A stretch of DNA of 34,869 bases, taken from Thermomicrobiales bacterium (GTDB lineage Bacteria; Chloroflexota; Chloroflexia; Thermomicrobiales; UBA6265). Location of the stretch: the NCBI GenBank assembly GCA_023957115.1, contig JAMLHN010000040.1:1-34869 (forward strand). The letters are read 5' to 3'. Below the pieces are notes generated by a model. It made no database searches. It had not been told where the DNA came from and was given only the letters and a program-made list of their open reading frames with translations. Positions within the stretch are counted from its first letter, which is position 1. Each line of letters starts with the position of its first letter. The position numbers were made by a program, and so were the translations under genes. This document shows, one piece after another, positions 14,929-23,730 of this stretch.

Positions 14929-15687
14929 TCACTGGATATCGAAATACCGATCGCATGGGATCCCATTGCCGTCTGGGTCGAACTCAGCATCGAGCTCCGG
15001 GAATTCGAGCCAAAAGTCGTAGGCTTCATCCCAGGTATCGAAGAACGAGCAGATCTCTTCCTCGTCGCTGACCGGGGTCTTGGTTCGGTCGATCGGCGCG
15101 GTGTCGGGAATGTTGTCGTCTTCGAGTGCGGGATCGAGGCTGACCGATGCGTCGCAGTACGTCCACATTCCGCGTCCCTCGCGGATCGCGTTTTCCTGCG
15201 CCTGGTCGAGACGGTCCTGATATTTGCCATTGGGCGCGTAGTAGCGTGCCATGGCATAGCCTTCGGCAACGAGCTGCTCGTTGAGCAGGTGGACCTTGCC
15301 GTCGATCTCCGAGATATACCAGACATACCGGAGGAGACGGTCATTATTGTCGACCGGATCTTCGTCGCGTTCGACCCAGATCTCCGAGGCCGCCACGAGC
15401 AGACTATCGGTCTTCTTGCTTGCTTCCTCGCCGTAGCATTCGGGCTGGTTTCCGTAGGAGTAGTTGGTTTCCGGAGTGTCGATGCCGATCATGCGAATCC
15501 GGTCGCGGTCTTCTCCAGGACCGAGATCGAAATCGACATCGATCGTGTCGCCATCAATCGTCCGGATCAGCTCGACCTGGACCGCGTCGTTCGGGATGAC
15601 GTCGTCCGCGGTGGCCGAATGGGTCGAGACGGACTGGAGACCCGCAAGAAGAAGAACGGCAATGGCAAGTATTCGTACGTAACGCAT
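14929..15687 (-). CDS. Secreted thermonuclease-like (SNase) nuclease with Excalibur-type C-terminus
   Basis: A protein of 252 residues in the staphylococcal nuclease family. The start is set at 15687 (MRYVRIL...), giving a Sec signal peptide ending near ATA-DD; the frame opens eight codons earlier. The catalytic residues are recognisable: Arg in DRIRMIGIDTPET, the Glu of TPET, and Arg in NNDRLLRYVW, with the barrel opening TIDGDTI before them. The last 40 residues (CSFFDTWDEAYDFW, then DPDGNGIPCD) match the calcium-binding Excalibur motif often joined to secreted nucleases. It probably degrades extracellular DNA or RNA for nutrients. It is alone, converging on the preceding operon and divergent from the sugar transporter. 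Confidence 0.92.
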   Translation of the reverse strand: MRYVRILAIAVLLLAGLQSVSTHSATADDVIPNDAVQVELIRTIDGDTIDVDFDLGPGEDRDRIRMIGIDTPETNYSYGNQPECYGEEASKKTDSLLVAASEIWVERDEDPVDNNDRLLRYVWYISEIDGKVHLLNEQLVAEGYAMARYYAPNGKYQDRLDQAQENAIREGRGMWTYCDASVSLDPALEDDNIPDTAPIDRTKTPVSDEEEICSFFDTWDEAYDFWLEFPELDAEFDPDGNGIPCDRYFDIQ

Positions 15688-15834
15688 CGATTCTCCCAGA
15701 GTTGCGCACACAGTCGAGTGGAGCGTCCGGCCGGGGAATCCCGGTCATGGTAGGATTCGGCCCAAGCTTCCAGCTCCGCACCCAATGGTACCTAGTCTCG
15801 ATTGGCAATGTAGCCAGGAAACGAGAAGCAGATC

Positions 15835-17460
15835 GTGGCCGATCTGGCGCCCGACATTGCACCTGCCAGGATGAACGGCTCGGACGAGTCGTCTGTCGTT
15901 CCCGTGCTCGAGATGCGTGGCATCTCGAAACGGTTCGGCGCGACTCAGGCGCTCTCCGATGTCTCCTTGCAACTCTCTCGGGGTGAGGTGCACGCGCTGT
16001 TGGGAGAAAACGGGGCTGGCAAATCCACCTTGATCAAGATCATGACGGGGATCGAGTCTCCGGACACCGGCGAGATCTTGCTCGACGGTCAAGAGATTCA
16101 TCTGGCCTCGTCGCAGGACGCGCAACGCTACGGCATCGCCGCCATGTACCAGGAGCCGATGATCTTCCCCGATCTTTCGGTGGCGGAGAACATCTTCATT
16201 GGACATCGGAACAGGGGCAAGTTCGTCGACCGGCGCAGGATGGAATCCGAGGCGCGGGATGTGCTTTCCCGCCTCGGGGTGGAGATCGAGGTCGATGAGC
16301 CGGCTCGTGGATTGACGCTCGCCGAGCAACAAACGGTCGAGATCGCCAAGGCAATATCGCTCGATACCCGCGTGTTGATCATGGACGAACCGACGGCTTC
16401 GCTTTCGGCCCATGAGGTACGCCGGCTCTTCCAGATCATCGAGAATCTGCGTTCCGAAGGCGTGGCGGTCCTCTTCATTTCACACCGCATGGACGAAGTG
16501 TTCGAGATTTCCGATAAGGTCACCATTCTGCGTGACGGACAGTGGATTTCGACCCGGCCACGTACCGAGCTCACGCCGCGCATGGCCATCCGCGACATGG
16601 TGGGTCGGCAGGTGGTCGAGATCTTTCACCGGGAGCGGAAACCACCCGGCGACGTGCGCCTCGCGGTCGAAGGATTGAGCAAGACCGGCGCGTTCGAGGA
16701 CATCTCGTTCGAGATTCGGGCTGGGGAGGTCCTTGGGTTTGCCGGTTTGGTCGGCGCCCGGCGTACCGATGTCGGACTGGCATTGTTCGGTATTGCCCCC
16801 GCCGACCGCGGCACGGTCACCCTCGATGGGCAACCGGCGAATGTATCGAGTCCACGGCAGGCATTGGAACGCGGGATCGCGTACAGCACCGAAGACCGCC
16901 GCCAGCTCGGACTCATCATGGGCCAGTCGATCTCCAACAATATTGTGCTCCCCTCGTTGCAGCGTTTCCTCGACAAGTTCGGATTGGTCAAACGGGACGA
17001 GGAGCGAACGGTGGCCGAGACCTACCGGATGTTGCTCAAGATTCGCGCCGCATCCGTGGATGTGCCGACTGGCGCGCTCTCCGGCGGGAATCAGCAAAAG
17101 GTCGTCATCAGCAAATGGCTGGAGACGCGCCCGAAGGTGTTGATCCTCGACGAGCCGACCCGTGGTATCGATGTCGGCGCCAAGGTGGAGGTGCATCAGC
17201 TCATCGACGAACTGGCCGGGCAGGGGATGGCGATCTTGTTGATCAGCTCCGATCTCCCCGAGGTGCTGGCCATGAGCGACCGCATTCTAATCATGCGTGA
17301 AGGGCATCAAATGGCCATTCTCGATCACACTGAGGCGACGCAGGAGAAGGTATTGTCCCTGGCCATGGGACAAGCGTCCGAGCTGGACGACGTGGACGCG
17401 CGGGCGGCCTTGCGGGCGGTCGACGGTTTGATCGATGCTGGGAGCAGCGCCGGTGACTGA
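15835..17460 (+). CDS. Sugar ABC transporter ATP-binding protein with two ABC domains (RbsA/RhaT/LsrA type)
   Basis: A 541-residue double ATPase of a CUT2 sugar importer. Domain 1 has Walker [10 protein letters not shown] (57-65), a variant signature [14 protein letters not shown], and Walker [12 protein letters not shown]. Domain 2 has a degenerate Walker A (GLVGARRTD), signature [14 protein letters not shown], and Walker [13 protein letters not shown]. This asymmetry is normal for the family. GTG 15835 is preceded by AGGAAACGAG; ATG 15871 is an alternative start. It heads an operon with two permeases and a binding protein, the gene content of rhamnose (RhaTPQS) and autoinducer-2 (LsrACDB) transporters. 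A possible -10, TAGGAT, lies at 15751-15756. Confidence 0.94.
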   Translation: MADLAPDIAPARMNGSDESSVVPVLEMRGISKRFGATQALSDVSLQLSRGEVHALLGENGAGKSTLIKIMTGIESPDTGEILLDGQEIHLASSQDAQRYGIAAMYQEPMIFPDLSVAENIFIGHRNRGKFVDRRRMESEARDVLSRLGVEIEVDEPARGLTLAEQQTVEIAKAISLDTRVLIMDEPTASLSAHEVRRLFQIIENLRSEGVAVLFISHRMDEVFEISDKVTILRDGQWISTRPRTELTPRMAIRDMVGRQVVEIFHRERKPPGDVRLAVEGLSKTGAFEDISFEIRAGEVLGFAGLVGARRTDVGLALFGIAPADRGTVTLDGQPANVSSPRQALERGIAYSTEDRRQLGLIMGQSISNNIVLPSLQRFLDKFGLVKRDEERTVAETYRMLLKIRAASVDVPTGALSGGNQQKVVISKWLETRPKVLILDEPTRGIDVGAKVEVHQLIDELAGQGMAILLISSDLPEVLAMSDRILIMREGHQMAILDHTEATQEKVLSLAMGQASELDDVDARAALRAVDGLIDAGSSAGD

Positions 17461-18514
17461 TCGGTTGCTGCGTCACATCCGTCCAGAGCAATTCCGCGAG
17501 CTCATTCTGCTGGTGGTGACTATCGGCGCGTTGCTCTTCTTCTGGACCCAAATCCCCAACTATTTCGACCCTCGCTCGATCAACCGGCTGACGGTCGGAC
17601 TCGCGATCCCGCTCGTGGTCGCGATTGGACAGATGATGGTCGTGCTGACGCGCAATATCGATCTGTCAGTGTCGTCCACCGTGGGACTGACGGCGTATGT
17701 CGTCGGAACGTTCCTGACGCGCAACGAGGTCTCGCCCTGGGTGGCGGCCGTGATGGCGATGCTGCTTGGTTGCGCACTGGGCGCGATCAACGGTTTGCTG
17801 GTCGCGTACGGCGGCGTCCCGGCTATCATCACGACGCTTGGCACGCTGGCGATCTACCGAGTCGTCCTGGTGGAAATCTCCGGCGCAAAGACGGTCACCA
17901 CTGGCGATCTTCCTGGCTGGATCGGATCGCTCCCGAGCAAAACGCTGGTTACCGTCCGAGACTACGACTTGCGGCTGATGGTTGCCATTGCGCTGATCGT
18001 GACGATCGCCGGGTATCTGGTCTTGCGCTTCCTGCCGTTCGGGCGGCGGCTCTATGCCATTGGGTCGAATCCGGACGCCGCCAGGATGGCCGGCCTGCCG
18101 GCGCGACGTGACGTCTTCTGCGCGTTCGTGATCTGTGGCGGTCTTGCCGGTCTGGCGGGATTCATGTACTTGGTGCGTTTCGGCAACATCACCGTGACCG
18201 CCGCGCAGGGGCTCGAACTCCAGGTGGTCGCGGCGGTCGTGGTGGGCGGGGCGAGCATTCTGGGCGGCCAGGGCACCATCTTCGGCGTGCTGCTTGGCGT
18301 CATGCTGATCGAGATCCTGCAGCAGAGCCTCTTGCGCTGGTCGGGTCTGAGCGAGTTCGTGAAGGACGCCATTCTCGGCTTGCTGATCCTGATTGCGATC
18401 ACGGTCGATGCGGTGGTGCTTGGCAGGCTGCGTGAGGCGTGGGTCAACACGCGCCGCCGCGATCGGGCCGCCGCGCGCCTGGTAATGGAAGGAGGAGCCG
18501 ATGGGGCGGATTGA
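17453..18514 (+). CDS. Sugar ABC transporter permease 1 (RbsC/LsrC/RhaP type)
   Basis: A 353-residue membrane permease with eight to ten hydrophobic segments. The family signature is clear in [17 protein letters not shown] (the first conserved loop), [16 protein letters not shown], and [19 protein letters not shown] near the C-terminus. GTG 17453 is the chosen start: GGAG lies eight bases before it, and it overlaps the ATPase gene by eight bases, indicating coupling. The frame opens six codons earlier. It forms a heteromeric channel with the next gene. Confidence 0.93.
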   Translation: MTDRLLRHIRPEQFRELILLVVTIGALLFFWTQIPNYFDPRSINRLTVGLAIPLVVAIGQMMVVLTRNIDLSVSSTVGLTAYVVGTFLTRNEVSPWVAAVMAMLLGCALGAINGLLVAYGGVPAIITTLGTLAIYRVVLVEISGAKTVTTGDLPGWIGSLPSKTLVTVRDYDLRLMVAIALIVTIAGYLVLRFLPFGRRLYAIGSNPDAARMAGLPARRDVFCAFVICGGLAGLAGFMYLVRFGNITVTAAQGLELQVVAAVVVGGASILGGQGTIFGVLLGVMLIEILQQSLLRWSGLSEFVKDAILGLLILIAITVDAVVLGRLREAWVNTRRRDRAAARLVMEGGADGAD

Positions 18515-19523
18515 CGCGCGGCGTTATCTTCGTCGCTGGGAATCGCTGTTGGTCCTGTTCCTCCTGGTGGTGCTGGCGTACAACATCACGCAGGTTTCCA
18601 ATTTCCTGACCGCGCAGAATCAGGCCAATCTGTTCCAGCTCAGTATCGAAAAGGCGATTGTCGCCCTGATCATGACCTTCGTCATCATCAGCGGGGAGAT
18701 CGATCTCTCCGTTGCCTCCATGATGGCGCTCTCCGCCGCGGTGGTGGCAAGACTCAATGAATCCCGGATGGAACATGTGCTGGCAATCGTCGTCGCGCTC
18801 GCGGTCGGATTGGGGCTTGGGGCGCTGAACGGATTCTTCGTGGCGAACGTCGGCATCAATTCCCTGGCCGTGACGCTGGCCGGTTATATCGGCTATCGGG
18901 GGTTGGCGCAGGTCTTCATCGAGGACAACTCGGTGGGCGGTTTCCCAGGCTGGTTCACACGGCTGGGACAGAAGGGCATCATCGGCCCGATCACGTTCTC
19001 GATCATCCTCTTCTTTATCATGGCAGCCGTCGCCGGGGTCATCCTGCATTACAGCGGGTTCGGACGGCGTGTCTATACCGTCGGCTCGAACGCGCGGGTG
19101 GCGATCTTCTCCGGAGTCCCAGTCGCGCGCACGCGCATCATCATCTTCGCCACGAGCGGGTTGGTCTCGGCCATCGCTGGCATTCTCTATGCCGCCCGGC
19201 TGGGCGCTGTACGCTCCAGCACCGCGCAGGGATTCGAGCTCGACATCATCACCATCGTTCTGCTGGGCGGTGTGAGCATCTTTGGCGGGGTCGGCTCCAT
19301 GGTCGGGGTGTTGCTTTCCATCTTCCTGGTGCTCAATCTGCGCAACGGCATGACCATCGCCGGTATCACGGGCAATACCCAAACCGGTGTGATCGGACTG
19401 TTGCTCATCCTTTCGGTGCTCATTCCCAATTTGGTGTCACGGGCGCAAGGCCGTTTCCGCCGAACGCCGGTTGAACCGCAGTTCCAGGCGCCGCGCCCGG
19501 AAACGGTGCAGAGCGCTGGTTGA
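18501..19523 (+). CDS. Sugar ABC transporter permease 2 (RbsC/LsrD/RhaQ type)
   Basis: A 340-residue permease, distant paralogue of the one before it. It shows the same hallmarks: VIISGEIDLSVASMMAL, the GINSLAVTLAGYIGYRGLA region, and LLGGVSIFGGVGSMVGVLLSI. About nine hydrophobic helices span the chain. ATG 18501 follows GGAGGAG by five bases, and the gene overlaps its neighbour by 14 bases. Two non-identical permease genes are characteristic of the rhamnose and AI-2 transporters, while ribose-type systems usually have one. Confidence 0.93.
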   Translation: MGRIDARRYLRRWESLLVLFLLVVLAYNITQVSNFLTAQNQANLFQLSIEKAIVALIMTFVIISGEIDLSVASMMALSAAVVARLNESRMEHVLAIVVALAVGLGLGALNGFFVANVGINSLAVTLAGYIGYRGLAQVFIEDNSVGGFPGWFTRLGQKGIIGPITFSIILFFIMAAVAGVILHYSGFGRRVYTVGSNARVAIFSGVPVARTRIIIFATSGLVSAIAGILYAARLGAVRSSTAQGFELDIITIVLLGGVSIFGGVGSMVGVLLSIFLVLNLRNGMTIAGITGNTQTGVIGLLLILSVLIPNLVSRAQGRFRRTPVEPQFQAPRPETVQSAG

Positions 19524-19597
19524 GAGGAGGTGTCCCGCAGGTTCGTGGATACGCGTGACAGGACTTCTATTTCGATGAAGAACACGGAGGAACGCAG

Positions 19598-20665
19598 ATG
19601 AAACGACGAACATTCATTCTCTCGGCCGCGGTCGGCCCGTTCGCACCCGCCATTCTGGCATCGGTCGCCACTGCCCAGAGTCCCGAGGCCGGTAGTGGCG
19701 GGGCGGCTGCCCCGGGGCAAGAAGTCAACATGATGCTTCTGCCGAAGTTCCTGGGCATCGCCGTCTTCGATCAGGCGAACCAGGGCGCGCAGGAAGCGCA
19801 TGCCGAGCTGGAGAATCCCGGCAAGCTCGATTTCGTTGGTCCGACCGCTGAGAACAGCGTGGCCGGCCAGATCGAGTTTGTGACCAACGCGCCGGCCGGT
19901 GGCTACAATGTGGTCATGCTCTCCAACAACTCGGGCGACCAGATTGCTCCGGCCGCGATTGCCGCCGACGAAGCCGGCACCAAGGTCGTCACCTGGGATT
20001 CGCCGATTCCGGGCGCCGAGGGCGAGTCGCTCTTCGTGGCGCAAGTCGACTTCGACGAAACGGGAACGGTCATGGCCGAAATGGCCCGTTCGATCCTTGG
20101 TGAGGACGGCGGTAAGTTCGCCATCCTCTCGGCCACGCCGGATGCCGCCAACCAGAACGCCTGGATCGCCTCCATGGAGGAAGCACTGGCGACTGACGAA
20201 TACGCGAATCTCGAGCTGCTCGAGGTTGTCTATGGGGACGACCAGTCCGAGAAGAGTTACGAGCAGGCGCTGGCGCTGGTCGACAAGCACCCCGACATGG
20301 AGCTCATCATGGCTCCGACCACCGTCGGTATCGTCGCGGCCGCCAAGGCGCTCCAGGACGAGGGACTCTGCGATTCGATCAAGGTTTCCGGTCTCGGTCT
20401 GCCCGACGAGATGAGCTCGTATCTCGAAAACGGCTGCTCCCCCGAATTCGCGCTTTGGAGCTTCGTCGATCTCGGGTACCTGACGTACCACGCCTCCTAC
20501 GCGCTGGCGACCGGAGCGATCGAGGGCGTGGAAGGGGATACCTTCGAGGCTGGCCGGCTCGGCACCTACACGATCGAAGCCGACCCGACGCGCCCCGATA
20601 CCGGCGCGCTGCGGATCGTGATGGGTCCGTTCTCCGTCTACAACGCGGACAACCCGGGCGTCTAG
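19598..20665 (+). CDS. Sugar-binding protein of RhaS/LsrB type (Peripla_BP_4)
   Basis: A 355-residue secreted binding protein of the type I (RbsB-like) fold. The N-terminus [17 protein letters not shown] is an export signal, cleaved near TAQS. The mature part shows the RhaS/LsrB subgroup pattern: [18 protein letters not shown], then [19 protein letters not shown], the aspartate segment [11 protein letters not shown], and [13 protein letters not shown]. These fit a rhamnose, AI-2 or similar deoxy-sugar binder better than a ribose binder; the precise ligand is open. GGAGGAACGCAG before ATG 19598 is a strong ribosome site. The gene is followed by a clear terminator, which closes the transporter operon. 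Confidence 0.92.
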   Translation: MKRRTFILSAAVGPFAPAILASVATAQSPEAGSGGAAAPGQEVNMMLLPKFLGIAVFDQANQGAQEAHAELENPGKLDFVGPTAENSVAGQIEFVTNAPAGGYNVVMLSNNSGDQIAPAAIAADEAGTKVVTWDSPIPGAEGESLFVAQVDFDETGTVMAEMARSILGEDGGKFAILSATPDAANQNAWIASMEEALATDEYANLELLEVVYGDDQSEKSYEQALALVDKHPDMELIMAPTTVGIVAAAKALQDEGLCDSIKVSGLGLPDEMSSYLENGCSPEFALWSFVDLGYLTYHASYALATGAIEGVEGDTFEAGRLGTYTIEADPTRPDTGALRIVMGPFSVYNADNPGV

Positions 20666-20691
20666 CCGAGAACGAACTATCGCCAAATCAG

Positions 20692-20729
20692 CGGCGGGAT
20701 GGGCAACGGCGCCCATCCCGCCGTTTTTT
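20692..20729 (+). terminator. Intrinsic terminator with 13-bp stem and T6
   Basis: CGGCGGGATGGGC (20692-20704) pairs exactly with GCCCATCCCGCCG (20711-20723) over a six-base loop, followed by TTTTTT. It ends the sugar transporter operon 26 bases after the binding-protein stop. Confidence 0.96.
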
Positions 20730-20783
20730 GTGTCTCGACATCGGCCCGCTCGCAATGGCCAGCCCACGGAGAATCGCCTGATG

Positions 20784-20812
20784 TTGACAAGAAAGCTGGC
20801 TCCCGATATGAT
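20784..20812 (+). promoter_or_regulatory. Consensus sigma-70-type promoter of the LacI gene
   Basis: TTGACA (20784-20789) and TATGAT (20807-20812) are separated by exactly 17 bp. The -35 is a perfect match and the -10 differs by one base, so this is the strongest promoter in the window. Transcription would start near 20819, inside the palindrome that follows. Confidence 0.92.
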
Positions 20813-20843
20813 CTGTAATCGTTATCTGATAACGATTACAGAT
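20811..20843. promoter_or_regulatory. 33-bp palindromic operator at the LacI promoter
   Basis: ATCTGTAATCGTTATC (20811-20826) and GATAACGATTACAGAT (20828-20843) are exact inverted 16-base arms around a single central T. The left arm shares its first two bases with the -10 box and the element covers the expected start of transcription. Bound repressor would block the promoter directly, so the LacI protein at 20879 almost surely represses itself here. No second copy was found in this window. Confidence 0.88.
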
Positions 20844-20878
20844 TTCCGGACACGGGAGCTCGCGAACGGAGCGGCGCG

Positions 20879-21919
20879 ATGACAGATCGCCCTTCGATCA
20901 CCATGAAAGAGATTGCGCAACGAGCGAATGTCTCGGTTGCGACGATCTCCCGCGTGCTCAACAACCGGGAGTACGTGCGCGACGATGTTCGCCGGCGCGT
21001 GCTCGAGGTGATAGACGAGGCGGGATACGAGCCGGATCATATGGCCCGCTCGCTTCGTACCCGCGCCACTCACACGGTCGGATTCATCGTGCGCGATTTG
21101 CTCGACCTGGTGTTTGCCGCCATGGCCCAAGGGGCCGATAGCGTGCTTGGGGAGCATGGCTACACCATGTTGCTGGCGACTTCCGGGCTTGATGCCGAAC
21201 TCGATACCCGGCGCTTCGCCCACCTGCGGCAGCGGCATGTCGATGGCTTCATCCTGGCAGTCTCCGACGAACGGAACGAGCAACTGGTTGCCGAGATGGG
21301 ACGCGCCTCAGTGCCGATCGTCCTGGTCGACCGCGAAATGACGGGCGTGACTGCCGACGCAGTCATCACTGACTATCGACCGGGAACCGACGAGGCTGTG
21401 CGTTACCTGGCCGAGCTTGGACATCGCCGGATTGGATACATCGGCGGAGACCAGCGTCTGCGTCCGGGACGTGAGCGGTGGCTGGCCATCGAGCGCGCGT
21501 TCGCGGCGCAAGGTTTGACGCTCGATGCGTCCCTCGCGAAGCGGGAGAGCTTCGCGACCGAGTTTGGGTACGAGCAAACCCGGGCGTTGATCGATACCCC
21601 GGATCGTCCAAGCGCCATCATCGCAGGTGGGAACCAGATTGCCGTCGGGGTGTTGCAAGCACTTCACGATAGCGGGCTGCGCATTCCTGATGACATCTCT
21701 GTGATCAGCTACGACGACACCGATCTGCTGCGAGTTGGCACGCCACCGGTTTCGGTCATTTCACGTCCGCTGATCGACACCGGACGCCTGGCCGCCGAGC
21801 AACTGCTTGCCCGATTGAATCAGGAGCCACCGGGACGGTTCGAGCCGGTCTCGATCGTGCTTCCTACGAAATTCGAAGTTCGTGAATCGTGCCGCGCGCA
21901 CGAGGAACTGTCCAGCTAG
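20879..21919 (+). CDS. LacI family transcriptional regulator
   Basis: A 346-residue repressor. The N-terminal helix-turn-helix ITMKEIAQRANVSVATISRV is followed by the hinge helix near PDHMARSLRTRATHTVGF. The remainder is a sugar-binding core (type I periplasmic fold) with the family's DGFILAVSDERNE, VPIVLVDREM, GHRRIGYIGGD and DDISVISYDDTDL segments. GGAG seven bases before ATG 20879 sets the start. It has its own promoter and palindrome, downstream of a terminator. It may control itself and a sugar operon elsewhere, or the transporter upstream, though no matching operator is visible before 15835. Read-through into the peptide operon at 22022 is possible, since only 102 bp separate them. Confidence 0.95.
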   Translation: MTDRPSITMKEIAQRANVSVATISRVLNNREYVRDDVRRRVLEVIDEAGYEPDHMARSLRTRATHTVGFIVRDLLDLVFAAMAQGADSVLGEHGYTMLLATSGLDAELDTRRFAHLRQRHVDGFILAVSDERNEQLVAEMGRASVPIVLVDREMTGVTADAVITDYRPGTDEAVRYLAELGHRRIGYIGGDQRLRPGRERWLAIERAFAAQGLTLDASLAKRESFATEFGYEQTRALIDTPDRPSAIIAGGNQIAVGVLQALHDSGLRIPDDISVISYDDTDLLRVGTPPVSVISRPLIDTGRLAAEQLLARLNQEPPGRFEPVSIVLPTKFEVRESCRAHEELSS

Positions 21920-22021
21920 CGGAGGGGAGGGTCGCGAGCGAACGAAAAGCAGCTCAGCGCGCCGTATTGCGCACCGGCAAGTCCAGAGATTCCGTTCGAC
22001 GAGGAACAGGGAGGCAACGAA

Positions 22022-23647
22022 ATGAGCCAACGAACCGAAAACGAACAGCTGACCCGGACGTTTTCCCGCAGGCAGGCGTTGCGCGCCATGGGTGGCGCCG
22101 GTGTCGTCATTCCCGCGCTCGCGCTCGGCGGCCCGGAGGGCGCGCGTGCCCGTGGGACCAGCACCGACCGGCTCCTGAGCGCAGCGTTTCAGGGTGAGCC
22201 AGTTCCGGGTGGCTCGGCCACCGTCGTCACTGAGGCCGACTGGGTCGACCTGGACCCGCATACCAATGCGCTCTTTGCCAGCATGCAAGCCTGGGAGTAC
22301 GTCTACGAGAGCTTGACCCAGTTCGACATGGATGGGAACGTGGCGCCCGCTCTGGCTGAGTCATGGGAGAACCCGGATCCGCTGACGTACATCTTTCATC
22401 TCCGGCCGGGAGTCACTTGGCATGACGGAAAACCCTTTACCGCCGCGGACGTCAAGTATTCATTCGAACGTGTGCTGAATCCAGAGACCGCGGCGCCACA
22501 ACGGTCGGCCATTGCGGCAGTTTCAGCGATCGATGTGGTCGATGACTCCACATTGCACATCACCCTGAGCCAACCGCGGCTCTTCTTCCTGGAGACCCTC
22601 GCCAACTTGCTCGGCACCGCCATCATCCCCGACGGAGCGGCCGAAAACGGAGACATCAAGACCAATCCCATCGGGACTGGGCCGTTCAAGGTCAACGAGA
22701 TTCGATCGGGCGATTACATCCGATTCGAACGAAACCCTGATTACTGGGAAGCACCGAAGCCTTATCTGGATGAGCTGGTTCTGAAGCTCATGGTCGAGGA
22801 GGACACGCGCGTAGCCTGGATTCGCAGTGGCGAGGCGGACTACATCGATCTCTATGCTGAAGCCGCCGGCCGCCTTGGAGGCGAGGACGGCATAACAGTG
22901 CTGGAACATCCGAAGGTGTACATGCTTCGGATCACCTACAAAACGACAGAAGGCCCGCTGGCCGATAGCCGTGTGCGGAAAGCGCTCGACATGGCGCTTG
23001 ACCGCGCCGACATGATCGACAAAGCGCGTTTCGGGGGAGCGACTCCAACAGGATTTATCCCGTCAGGTTTCGAAGGATTCGACCGGCCAGAGTCAGAGCT
23101 TCCCTCCTGGTTCACCGCACCCGATCAGGATGCGGCCAAGCAACTCCTGAGCGACGCCGGCTTCGGCGATGGCTTCTCGATCAGCATCAAAGGGTCGCGT
23201 CCCGAACATATCGCCATTGCGCTGGTCGCCCAGCAGAACTGGCAGGATCTGGGGCTCGAAGTCAATGTCGAGCAAATGGAGTACGGGACGTACATTCAGG
23301 ACTGGAATGCATCGAACTTCGAGGCGCTGGTCATCGGTCAAACCTATACGCCCGATCCGCTGAACTACCTCTGGCCGATTTTTCACACCGACGGCAGCAG
23401 CAATCGCCCGCTGTATTCCAACGCCACGGTCGACGATCTGCTCGACCAGGCATCGGCATCGACCGATCGAGCGGAAGTCAAGAGCCTCCTCCACCAGGCA
23501 GAGGATTTCATGTGGGACGACGGAACCCCGCAATCCTACGTCTACAACGCGCTCAACTACGAAGGACTGCGGACGCGGATTCAAGACTACGTGCCCCTCT
23601 TTTCGGCGCGGCGAACCGCGTTCAAGCAGGCCTGGATTGCAGAGTAG
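22022..23647 (+). CDS. Peptide/nickel ABC transporter substrate-binding protein (family 5), Tat-exported
   Basis: A 541-residue extracellular binding protein of the DppA/OppA family. FSRRQALRAMGGAGVVIPAL near residue 14 is a twin-arginine signal. The family signature is clear: LAESWENPDPLTYIFHLRPGVTWHDGKPFTAADVKYSFER, and the later ALDMALDRADMID and PDPLNYLWPIFH segments. GGGAGGCAACGAA before ATG 22022 is a good ribosome site. It precedes a gamma-glutamyltransferase-family enzyme and two Dpp-type permeases. The cargo is likely a short peptide or gamma-glutamyl compound, inferred from the neighbour. Confidence 0.93.
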   Translation: MSQRTENEQLTRTFSRRQALRAMGGAGVVIPALALGGPEGARARGTSTDRLLSAAFQGEPVPGGSATVVTEADWVDLDPHTNALFASMQAWEYVYESLTQFDMDGNVAPALAESWENPDPLTYIFHLRPGVTWHDGKPFTAADVKYSFERVLNPETAAPQRSAIAAVSAIDVVDDSTLHITLSQPRLFFLETLANLLGTAIIPDGAAENGDIKTNPIGTGPFKVNEIRSGDYIRFERNPDYWEAPKPYLDELVLKLMVEEDTRVAWIRSGEADYIDLYAEAAGRLGGEDGITVLEHPKVYMLRITYKTTEGPLADSRVRKALDMALDRADMIDKARFGGATPTGFIPSGFEGFDRPESELPSWFTAPDQDAAKQLLSDAGFGDGFSISIKGSRPEHIAIALVAQQNWQDLGLEVNVEQMEYGTYIQDWNASNFEALVIGQTYTPDPLNYLWPIFHTDGSSNRPLYSNATVDDLLDQASASTDRAEVKSLLHQAEDFMWDDGTPQSYVYNALNYEGLRTRIQDYVPLFSARRTAFKQAWIAE

Positions 23648-23730
23648 GCCACCGGACATCAGCGCCACTGCGTCGAGTGGGGCGCAGGTGAGCGCCCATC
23701 GAGCGCACGGCAACCATCTCGAGGGAAGAA

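Noticed and set aside
19187..20767. Long minus-strand open frame (526 codons) over the sugar-binding protein gene
   Set aside because: It lies antisense to a well-recognised gene with signal peptide, ribosome site and terminator. Its product is Arg/Gly/Asp-rich without any family pattern, a usual shadow in high-GC DNA.
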